Source: Klebsiella pneumoniae
GTDB lineage: Bacteria; Pseudomonadota; Gammaproteobacteria; Pseudomonadales; Pseudohongiellaceae
Reading direction: 5' to 3'
Assembly: GCA_945869725.1 (NCBI GenBank)
Contig: CAMBPO010000110.1
Location: 1-5,079, forward strand
Length of the DNA stretch: 5,079 nt
Positions 1 through 4,875 of the stretch are shown in pieces. Each line of letters starts with the position of its first letter. Within the stretch, counting starts at the first letter, position 1. Under the pieces are notes generated by a model, which was not told the origin of the DNA, did not search any database, and was given only the letters and a program-made list of their open reading frames with translations. A program made the translations under genes and the position numbers.

Positions 1-776
1 TTGATGGCAATACCGTTGGAGCCGGCGGGTTCGTCAAAAATGCTTTCCGCCAAGGGGGTCGGTGGGTGTTGCGCGATGGTCGCGTGCTGATCCGACTGTG
101 CAGCAGAGGCCAGCGGTAATGCTGCAACGCGCGCGGCGGCGTCTGAGTAAAGCGCCTCGATACCGCGTGTTGAGATGGCTTCAATGTCTCCACCAATCGA
201 GCCTTCAAAGAAGTAAAACGGCATCCAGTTCTCAAAACGTGTCAGCAACTTGGGTTGTACTTGCGGGTTAGAGCCCAGATAAAAATTCAGTCCGTCAGCA
301 AACGCGTCGCATAAGGCCTGCAACCAGTCAGGTGCTGCGGCATACGCTGCTTTGGCTTCGTCTTCACTCATGTACAGGCGTGCACGCAGGTCGCTGTAAA
401 GTGCGCCTTCCCCTTCAACTTCAGCGAGCCGGCCAATGGCCCAGGTGTAGTTGCGCTCGATACGCGGAAAATCATCTTCGGCTTGTGCGTACAGAAATCC
501 AAACACGGCATCCGCGTCGGTTTGTGCGTAGATATGCGCAACGCCGAAGTCATCGCGCACAATCTCCACGCGCTGGGCGATGGCGTTGAGCCGTTGAGTT
601 TCGGCACTGATCTGTTGATCTGCGACGGTGTTGTCTGGCGCAAGCGGTTCCTCAGGCGATTCCCCAGGCGAGCAGGCGAAGAGCGTGAACATGGCGACTG
701 GCAGAATGACCGCATGTCGCACACCCAGGCGGATGGACTTTCTTAGTGAGCAGCTTGCAGAGGCGAAAAAATTCAT
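1..776 (-). CDS. Penicillin acylase family lipoprotein (N-terminal part)
   Basis: This Ntn-hydrolase family cleaves amide bonds of N-acyl compounds such as penicillins, acyl-homoserine lactones or acylated peptides; the substrate cannot be told here. The 258 visible codons run off the left edge. Residues about 12-35 form a basic then hydrophobic signal ending LFAC, with Cys35 as the likely lipidated residue, so the protein is probably membrane-anchored in the envelope. An acylase alpha-chain signature follows: DDFGVAHIYAQTDADAVFG from residue 75, then the LYAQAEDDFPRIERNY block and AIGRLAEVEGEG. Near the edge, AGSNGIAI (residues 251-258) matches the autoproteolytic junction, where Ser253 would become the N-terminal nucleophile of the beta chain. 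I chose the ATG at 776 because it overlaps the permease stop as ATGA and has GGGGA just upstream. An internal ATG at codon 29 would destroy the signal peptide. The family call is firm; the start is likely and the substrate unknown. The beta chain lies outside the window. Confidence 0.9.
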   Translation of the reverse strand, partial: MNFFASASCSLRKSIRLGVRHAVILPVAMFTLFACSPGESPEEPLAPDNTVADQQISAETQRLNAIAQRVEIVRDDFGVAHIYAQTDADAVFGFLYAQAEDDFPRIERNYTWAIGRLAEVEGEGALYSDLRARLYMSEDEAKAAYAAAPDWLQALCDAFADGLNFYLGSNPQVQPKLLTRFENWMPFYFFEGSIGGDIEAISTRGIEALYSDAAARVAALPLASAAQSDQHATIAQHPPTPLAESIFDEPAGSNGIAI

Positions 777-2113
777 TGGGATTCCCCGTGAGCAGATAAT
801 TTCTCAGTTGCGTACCATGCGATAAAACCAAGCACAATAACGGCCAGCGCAATGCCGGCTTCCTGAGGTCTGTTGATAACAATAAAACTGAGTGTCCAGA
901 TAACAATGCTGCTGTAAACAAGCGGTGGCAGCGGATACAACCAGGTGCGGTAGCCATTGTTGTCGGCTTTGCTCTTGATGTCCGCACCCTTCTGGTAACG
1001 CAGAACAAATACCCCCAGCACGGTGGCCAGTGAACTGAGTCCGAGAATAAAACCAGAGAAAACCAGAATGGATTCAAAGGTCGATGTCAGAATAAAAATC
1101 AAGGTCAGGATGCCTTGGGTATAAACCGCGGTTTGTGGAACGCCACCTTTGTTATGAACTGACAAGCGGCGGAACAGACGGAAGTCTTCGCCCATCACCT
1201 GCAAGACCCGCGGGCCCGCCATCAGCATCGCTGACACCGTTGAAATCAAGAGCAGGGATAACACCCCACCCATCATTAGAGCGCCAGTTTCGCCAAACGT
1301 TTCCTGGGCGACGATCACACCGATCTCCAGTTGGCCCTCAAGTAACTCCATCGGCACGGCGTAGAGAAAGGTCGCATTGAGTGCCAGGTACAACAGCATG
1401 ACCACCGATGTCCCTGCAATTAGCACAATCGGCACCGAGCGGCAAGGGTTGTCGATTTCGCCGGTGATGTAAGTGGCGGCGTTCCAGCCGGTGTACGCGT
1501 AGTTCACATAGATCAGTGACACTGCAAAGGCGCTGCTGGCTAACAAGGCGCCATCACCGGCAACCGGCAGCAGATTGACCGTCTGAGGTGCTTCAACCGA
1601 CAGGCTGACCAGCACAACAAACCCCAGAATCAATCCGATTTTAATCAGCGTGAACCAGTTCTGTAATCCGCCGCTGGCCTTGTGACTGCGGCCGTGCACC
1701 ACAGTCACGATGGTGACCAGCAACAAGGCAGTGAGTACACGGTTGATCTCTACCGTATTCACCAGCGCCGAGTCCAGATACGCAGCAAAGGTCATGGCGG
1801 CCAGCGCTGTGGGCGCCGCAAAACCAACTGTCAGCGACACCCAGCCCGAGACAAATCCCACCGATGGGTGATAAAGCTGGCTGAGGAAATTGTATTCGCC
1901 ACCGGAGCGCGGCAGGCGGCTGGCCAGTTCAGCATAGGTCAGCGCGCCACACAGGGCGGCGATGCCTCCCACCAGCCACAGCATCAACAACACAAAACTG
2001 GATTTAATATCGATGATCTGAAAGCCGATGCTGGTGAAGACGCCGGTCCCCACCATGTTGGCGATCACCACAGCGATCGCTGTCATGGGTGTGTAAGAGC
2101 CGGCTTTGTGCAT
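773..2113 (-). CDS. APC-superfamily amino acid permease
   Basis: This 446-residue inner-membrane transporter probably moves amino acids or related amines by proton symport or exchange. Its length and roughly 12 hydrophobic segments fit the APC superfamily (AA_permease_2-like). The first helix has the family's unwound glycine motif, NMVGTGVFTS (residues 19-28). The loop after helix 2 reads ELASRLPRSGGEY (62-74), a typical APC signature. The helix 6 region contains YAYTGWNAATYITGEIDNP (205-223), where the family binds the substrate amino group, followed by the usual R..P (Arg225, Pro228). The ATG at 2113 is preceded by GGAA at a 7-nt spacing, a modest ribosome binding site. It starts 30 nt after the acetyltransferase stop, and its TGA overlaps the acylase ATG by 4 nt, so translational coupling is likely. 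Nearness to the acylase suggests it imports the amino product of deacylation, which is inference. Substrate specificity cannot be read from the sequence. Confidence 0.92.
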   Translation of the reverse strand: MHKAGSYTPMTAIAVVIANMVGTGVFTSIGFQIIDIKSSFVLLMLWLVGGIAALCGALTYAELASRLPRSGGEYNFLSQLYHPSVGFVSGWVSLTVGFAAPTALAAMTFAAYLDSALVNTVEINRVLTALLLVTIVTVVHGRSHKASGGLQNWFTLIKIGLILGFVVLVSLSVEAPQTVNLLPVAGDGALLASSAFAVSLIYVNYAYTGWNAATYITGEIDNPCRSVPIVLIAGTSVVMLLYLALNATFLYAVPMELLEGQLEIGVIVAQETFGETGALMMGGVLSLLLISTVSAMLMAGPRVLQVMGEDFRLFRRLSVHNKGGVPQTAVYTQGILTLIFILTSTFESILVFSGFILGLSSLATVLGVFVLRYQKGADIKSKADNNGYRTWLYPLPPLVYSSIVIWTLSFIVINRPQEAGIALAVIVLGFIAWYATEKLSAHGESQ

Positions 2114-2143
2114 AAAACATTTCCGATAAAAGTGTCGTTAAAA

Positions 2144-2698
2144 TCAATCGTCAGACGGCGCTTCGTCCTGGATCAGCAGTTCGTAACACTCAATGGCCTC
2201 CATGCTGCTGCCGTCGCGCCACACGATGCTGTCTTTGCCGATCTTGCGCAGGCCTGCGTTTCGCAGCACAGCCCCTGATGCGGGGTTGCGTTTGAGGTGT
2301 CTGGCATAAAAGCGGGTGATGCCCAGTTCCGCAATACCAAACCCGATCAGCGCTTCAACCGCCTCTGTGCAGTAACCTTCACCTTGATAAGGAATGCCGA
2401 TCCAGTAGCCGATTTCAGCCTCCTGATGCTCGCGATTAAATAACCCGACGGCGCCAATGGTTTCATCTTTGTTGCGCAAGGTCACTGCAAAGGTGACGGC
2501 GCTGCCCTGCTGCCAGGCCAGTGCCTGTTGGCTGATCCAGTGCTCAGCAGCGCCATCCGGATAAGGATGCGGGATGGTGCTTGTCATCTCTGCCACGTCG
2601 CGTTCGCCCGCCAGTGTCTGAATACGGGCGGCATCGTCCGTCCGGTAAGCACGCAGGCGCAGGCGCTCTGTGGCCAGCGTGGGTTGTTCGTCGATCAT
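2144..2698 (-). CDS. GNAT acetyltransferase, RimJ/RimL-like
   Basis: This 184-residue cytosolic protein should transfer an acetyl group from acetyl-CoA to an amine. The start TERLRLRAYRTDDA (residues 10-23) is the usual opening of RimJ/RimL-type GNATs. GAVGLFNREHQEAEIGYWI (82-100) covers strands beta-4 and beta-5. QGEGYCTEAV (105-114) is the Q/RxxGxG/A acetyl-CoA pyrophosphate loop. RNPASGAVLRNAGLRKIG (137-154) is the C-terminal block with the conserved Asn, Ser and late Asn-x-Gly. Length is normal for the family. The ATG at 2698 has a good AGGAG (2713-2709) at a 10-nt spacing; another ATG 7 nt upstream is out of frame. It is the first gene of the apparent operon with the permease and acylase. 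Members modify ribosomal protein N-termini, aminoglycosides, amino acids or other amines, and sequence alone does not say which applies. Its place beside amine-handling genes favours a small-molecule substrate, weakly. Confidence 0.9.
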   Translation of the reverse strand: MIDEQPTLATERLRLRAYRTDDAARIQTLAGERDVAEMTSTIPHPYPDGAAEHWISQQALAWQQGSAVTFAVTLRNKDETIGAVGLFNREHQEAEIGYWIGIPYQGEGYCTEAVEALIGFGIAELGITRFYARHLKRNPASGAVLRNAGLRKIGKDSIVWRDGSSMEAIECYELLIQDEAPSDD

Positions 2699-2784
2699 CT
2701 GTCATGGACTCCTGCCGGACATTGTGTTGAGTCGTAGCTTACATCAATTGACGAGGGTTTGATGGGGACGGAGAGATCATTTTT

Positions 2785-2838
2785 TGTACAGTTTTGAACC
2801 TGTATTTTTACATATAACGAGGCGGATGACGGAGCTAA
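2785..2838 (-). promoter_or_regulatory. Candidate promoter/operator of the GNAT-permease-acylase operon
   Basis: The 178-nt gap between the two operons (2699-2876) must hold the promoter of the three-gene operon unless it is read through from the gene upstream. On the minus strand, TTAGCT (2838-2833) and TATATG (2816-2811) form a weak -35/-10 pair with a 16-nt spacer. Two palindromes follow: TGTA-N4-TACA at 2801-2812, touching the -10 box, and TGTACA at 2785-2790, with left ends 16 bp apart. A repressor site overlapping a promoter is plausible, but the boxes are poor and AT-rich palindromes of this length arise by chance. This is a suggestion only. Confidence 0.22.
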
Positions 2839-2847
2839 TATCTGGAG

Positions 2848-2870
2848 GCTGTTACTCACTTCGTAGCAGC
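2848..2870. other. Hairpin after the GAP-family gene, no U-tract
   Basis: GCTGTTAC (2848-2855) and GTAGCAGC (2863-2870) can pair over 8 bp around a 7-nt loop, with one G-U pair in plus-strand RNA or one C-A mismatch in minus-strand RNA. It begins 6 nt beyond the stop codon of the GAP-family gene, where a terminator would be expected. There is no run of U after it, so at best it is a pause or 3'-end protecting hairpin. Because it folds slightly better in the plus-strand sense, assignment to the leftward transcript is uncertain. Confidence 0.3.
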
Positions 2871-2876
2871 AACGGT

Positions 2877-3608
2877 TCACGCAAACCACACAATCCAGAG
2901 TTTGGTGATGGCATCGCCTGCGATGAGAAACCCTGCGATGCCCAGCGTCCAACCCAGTGCTGATTCAGCGTTGCGGGTGATCCACTGATCAACTCTGAGT
3001 AACATCGGTCTGATGCGCTCTCCCACAATCATTCGTATGATCAATAACACGATGGCGGGCAAAATCATCAGCAGGCAGTAGGACAGCAGCAGGGCAAAAA
3101 CCAGATGCCACGGGAGTTGAACTGAAGCAATCAAGGCGATGGCGCCCAGATACGGCAACATGAATGCAACTTCCGCCAAGGCAGCAAACAGCGCCAGACC
3201 CATCAGGAAACGCACAGATGATTGAGCATCTGCTGCTTTTTGTTTCCAGTGTTCCACGCGAGAGGATGCGCCGGGTTTGCTGCCGTCAAATCGAAAACTG
3301 ATGACAAACAACCCGATGCCGATAGCCAGTTGGGCAATCAACACCAACAGTGACGTTGTTGAAGTTGTTGGGTTTGCCTCACCGGTTTGCGCAGGACCTT
3401 CATTGCCAGCAAGCATGTCCGCGCCCAGCATGATTGCGAGGCCCATCAACAGATAAAAACCTGCGATCGTCAGCAGGTAGATCATGATGCTGGATGCACG
3501 CACCTCACGGTGGTCCATCAACAACCAGATCGGAATCAACAGTGTCCCGATGCTGGTACTGTCTATCAGCGCAAGCCCCATCAAGCTGATCAATAATTCA
3601 ATAGTCAT
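2877..3608 (-). CDS. GAP family membrane protein (LysE superfamily, Sap-like)
   Basis: This 243-residue protein is largely hydrophobic, with about six predicted membrane helices near residues 3-30, 41-66, 85-106, 134-161, 165-195 and 216-240. It fits the GAP / sulfolipid-1-addressing protein group of the LysE superfamily. That group is known from mycobacterial glycolipid export, but occurs widely in bacteria with unknown substrates. Supporting features are the opening LLISLMGLALIDSTSIGTL, with its polar and small residues in helix 1, and a charged linker between helices 3 and 4 (about 107-130). The second half has YCLLMILPAIVLL in helix 5. The ATG at 3608 starts 23 nt after the beta-lactamase stop with no terminator between, so the two genes are probably one transcript. 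GAGAG, 9 nt before the ATG, is a weak ribosome binding site. Export of a small molecule is inferred from superfamily membership; the family call is likelier than any function. Confidence 0.75.
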   Translation of the reverse strand: MTIELLISLMGLALIDSTSIGTLLIPIWLLMDHREVRASSIMIYLLTIAGFYLLMGLAIMLGADMLAGNEGPAQTGEANPTTSTTSLLVLIAQLAIGIGLFVISFRFDGSKPGASSRVEHWKQKAADAQSSVRFLMGLALFAALAEVAFMLPYLGAIALIASVQLPWHLVFALLLSYCLLMILPAIVLLIIRMIVGERIRPMLLRVDQWITRNAESALGWTLGIAGFLIAGDAITKLWIVWFA

Positions 3609-3631
3609 GAGCGCGTTCTCTCAAGTACTTT

Positions 3632-4453
3632 TTAAGGCGCAGGCAGTATATTCAGCTTCGACAGAATTTCCCGGCTTATTGCAAGACGTTTGGGTACAAA
3701 GGTCTCGTCCGGGTTCTGTGCCAGCAGCAGCGTCGCAAAAAAATACACGTTATGGTCTTTTTCTACCCAACCAACTGCCCAGCCGGTGTTCTCAAGGTCG
3801 CCAACCACCGCCAGGCCGGTTTTTGCGCGCAGTTTGTAGGTGTCGGTTTCTTCCATCAAGGCGATATCTTTGACGGCACGGATCACTTCGGGACGAAAGG
3901 GCAGTTCGCCGTTATACAGACGGACCATAAACTCGATCTGCTGACGCGGGGAAATACGCAGATCACCGCTTAGCCAGAATGTTTCCAGTCCACCATCCAT
4001 GTTCATGTTGCCGTATGCTGCCTCGCGCAAGAGCACACCCATGCGACCGGAACCGATTTCACGCACCAGATGTTGATAATGCGCCACCGATGAAACCCTG
4101 AACGCATCTCGCAGGCTCAAGTCGGTGTTGGTTTCTGTGCGGCTTCGCGTCACCCCATCCCAGGGGATGATTTCATCGGCTGCGTGAATCACCTGCGTCT
4201 CCAGTGCCACCAACGAACTGAATAGCTTGAAGGTTGACGCCGGGAGTGCCGCCGTATCCGCCAGTTCAGCATGTCCGGCCATCCAGCGCTGATTATTCAG
4301 ATCGTAAATCAGGGTGATGCCCTTGAATCCACTCGCATCCAGCGTCGCCCGCGCTTCCGGTAGTTCCTCAACGGCCGTCTGCGCGTGAGCCAACGACACC
4401 GCCAAAGGCAGAACACATAACAGACAAGACAATAAGCGAGCTAGCTTGTGCAT
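3632..4453 (-). CDS. Class D (OXA-type) beta-lactamase
   Basis: This periplasmic serine enzyme should hydrolyse the beta-lactam ring of penicillins, and possibly oxacillins or carbapenems. All class D motifs are present in the 273-residue product. A Sec signal peptide covers residues 1-24 (cleavage after AHA). STFK at 73-76 carries Ser73, the nucleophile, and Lys76, normally carboxylated. SSV at 121-123 is the SxV motif. YGN is at 147-149, and FWLSGDLRISPRQQIEF from 159 holds the conserved Trp160. KTG is at 211-213, WAVGW at 225-229, and Arg256 falls where OXA-10-type enzymes keep their carboxylate-binding arginine. Length is typical. The frame stays open to an ATG at 4516, but that codon lies inside the promoter spacer. 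The start at 4453 gives a proper signal peptide and has CGGAG 6 nt upstream. The residue before SLRDAF where many OXA enzymes have a Trp-Asn pair is different here. It seems intact and active, and looks like a divergent environmental or intrinsic OXA; the spectrum cannot be predicted. Confidence 0.93.
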   Translation of the reverse strand: MHKLARLLSCLLCVLPLAVSLAHAQTAVEELPEARATLDASGFKGITLIYDLNNQRWMAGHAELADTAALPASTFKLFSSLVALETQVIHAADEIIPWDGVTRSRTETNTDLSLRDAFRVSSVAHYQHLVREIGSGRMGVLLREAAYGNMNMDGGLETFWLSGDLRISPRQQIEFMVRLYNGELPFRPEVIRAVKDIALMEETDTYKLRAKTGLAVVGDLENTGWAVGWVEKDHNVYFFATLLLAQNPDETFVPKRLAISREILSKLNILPAP

Positions 4454-4459
4454 GCAAAA

Positions 4460-4464
4460 CTCCG
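4460..4464 (-). promoter_or_regulatory. Ribosome binding site deciding the beta-lactamase start
   Basis: CGGAG on the minus strand lies 6 nt upstream of the ATG at 4453. This spacing, and the signal peptide that begins exactly there, favour this start over the in-frame ATG 63 nt further upstream, which falls in the promoter spacer. Confidence 0.75.
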
Positions 4465-4493
4465 TGATGTTGCGGTTATCAGAACCAGGCAAC

Positions 4494-4522
4494 ATCATAA
4501 ACCTTTGCAAAAACATTGTTGA
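4494..4522 (-). promoter_or_regulatory. Sigma70-type promoter of the beta-lactamase gene
   Basis: On the minus strand, TCAACA (4522-4517, 4 of 6 consensus) is followed after exactly 17 nt by TATGAT (4499-4494, 5 of 6). Transcription would begin near 4487, giving a leader of about 34 nt that contains the CGGAG site. No operator for an AmpR- or BlaI-type regulator is evident and no regulator gene is adjacent, so expression may be constitutive. That last point is inference. Confidence 0.6.
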
Positions 4523-4574
4523 GAGAAGCTTGGCTGCTGCTGAAAAAATGACAGGAAGTCAGACCTGAATGCAT

Positions 4575-4741
4575 CCAAACAAAAGCGGCGCAGTAAAGGA
4601 AGTACTTGGTTCAAAAGTAAGGCGCATCACAAAGAGCGGGAGGTTCCTCAGGACGACGCTGCGCGTCTGATTGTCCTTCGCTCTCCTCCCGCTCTCCGTG
4701 ATGCGCCTGATCTGCGGTCAAAGCACTGTTTGATGCGCCGC
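4575..4741 (-). other. Extended leftward hairpin around E1 with U-rich tail
   Basis: Read on the minus strand, GCGGCGCA (4741-4734) pairs with TGCGCCGC (4592-4585) over 8 bp. Inside it, three A-U pairs join 4731-4729 with 4597-4595. Then AGUGCUUUG (4727-4719) pairs with CAAGUACU (4608-4601) over 8 bp with one G-U pair and one bulge, and E1 sits in the middle. Directly after the outer arm comes UUUUGUUUGG (4584-4575), so the 3' end resembles an intrinsic terminator, although the two arms are 141 nt apart. It could end transcripts coming from the DUF1501 gene or form the 3' end of a small RNA. The fold was made by hand without energy calculation. Confidence 0.4.
4621..4707 (-). repeat. Structured repeat E1 (long hairpin, minus orientation)
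   Basis: This 87-nt imperfect palindrome has outer arms GGCGCATCAC (4621-4630) and GTGATGCGCC (4698-4707), a 2x2 site, then AGAGCGGGAGG (4633-4643) with CCTCCCGCTCT (4685-4695). Read on the minus strand the 2x2 site becomes two G-U pairs, so the outer stem is 23 bp without interruption. Next come a conserved purine internal loop (AGAGCGA opposite GAGGAA), a 5-bp stem AGGAC/GTCCT, a one-sided AATCA bulge, and a terminal hairpin GACGC/GCGTC closed by the triloop GCA. The core matches E2 in the opposite orientation. It lies about 100 bp upstream of the beta-lactamase promoter and encodes no protein that I can support. It may be a structured RNA, or a hairpin mobile or REP/MITE-like element. Confidence 0.85.
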
Positions 4742-4771
4742 GTTCTTAAGTCAGACTAATCATTGGGGACG

Positions 4772-4864
4772 GTAACGGAAGAGCAGGAGGTGGGAGGAGA
4801 GCGAGCAACAATCAGACGCGAAGCGTCGTTGCGAGGAACCTCCCACCTCCTGCTCTGACGTTAC
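4772..4864 (+). repeat. Structured repeat E2 (long hairpin, plus orientation)
   Basis: This 93-nt hairpin has outer arms GTAACG (4772-4777) and CGTTAC (4859-4864). Next is a GAA/TGA site that can form tandem G-A pairs plus an A-U pair, then a perfect 17-bp stem, 4781-4797 with 4839-4855. The core follows as in E1: loop AGAGCGA opposite GAGGAA, 5-bp stem GCAAC/GTTGC, bulge AATCA, and hairpin GACGC/GCGTC with triloop GAA. Compared with E1, the 5-bp stem differs at three pairs, each change being compensated. The outer stem is unrelated beyond its inner 6 bp and one covarying pair. It ends 11 nt downstream of the DUF1501 stop codon, with no U-tract in either direction. It could protect or end the DUF1501 transcript, but the shared core argues for a function of its own. 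Confidence 0.85.
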
Positions 4865-4875
4865 GGCAATCGCCA

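Larger units (their letters stand above)
4556..4756. repeat. 9-bp direct repeat AAGTCAGAC flanking element E1
   Basis: AAGTCAGAC occurs at 4556-4564 and again, identical and in the same direction, at 4748-4756. The 183 bp between the copies hold E1 and its extended hairpin arms. It resembles a target-site duplication left by insertion, but the distances from each copy to the hairpin arms are unequal (20 and 6 nt). A 9-bp match in a stretch this short is uncommon but not excluded by chance. Confidence 0.35.

Noticed and set aside
368..724. Open frame of 118 codons on the minus strand
   Set aside because: It is another frame of the acylase region, whose true frame shows DDFGVAHIY and the GSNG cleavage site.
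652..1077. Open frame of 141 codons on the minus strand
   Set aside because: It overlaps the end of the permease and the start of the acylase in another frame; both real genes have recognisable family features.
1682..2278. Open frame of 198 codons on the plus strand
   Set aside because: It lies opposite the permease and acetyltransferase, its product is rich in His, Gln and Arg with no domain, and both opposing genes have clear family motifs. It is an antisense shadow.
2719..2747. Minus-strand promoter TTGATG with a box near 2720
   Set aside because: The -10 hexamers at 16-18 nt spacing match the consensus at two positions or fewer.
4454..4516. N-terminal extension of the beta-lactamase from an ATG at 4516
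   Set aside because: The extension would put residues ahead of a well-formed signal peptide, its start codon lies within the -35/-10 spacer, and the ATG at 4453 has a properly spaced CGGAG.
4543..4567. Leftward intrinsic terminator, CAGG/CCTG stem before a run of six T
   Set aside because: The stem is only 4 bp with an 8-nt loop and the T run starts 3 nt after it. It is too weak to call.
4730..4760. Plus-strand promoter for E2 (TTGATG and ACTAAT)
   Set aside because: The spacer would be 19 nt and each box matches only 4 of 6 positions, so it cannot be told from background.
4772..4864. Integron attC site
   Set aside because: The outer arms lack the inverse RYYYAAC and GTTRRRY core sites, and there is no integrase or cassette array in the window.
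4621..4864. CRISPR array or self-cleaving ribozyme
   Set aside because: There are only two copies, in opposite orientation, with internal symmetry and no regular spacers. The hammerhead core CUGAUGA with GAAA is absent, and I see no other ribozyme core I can recognise.
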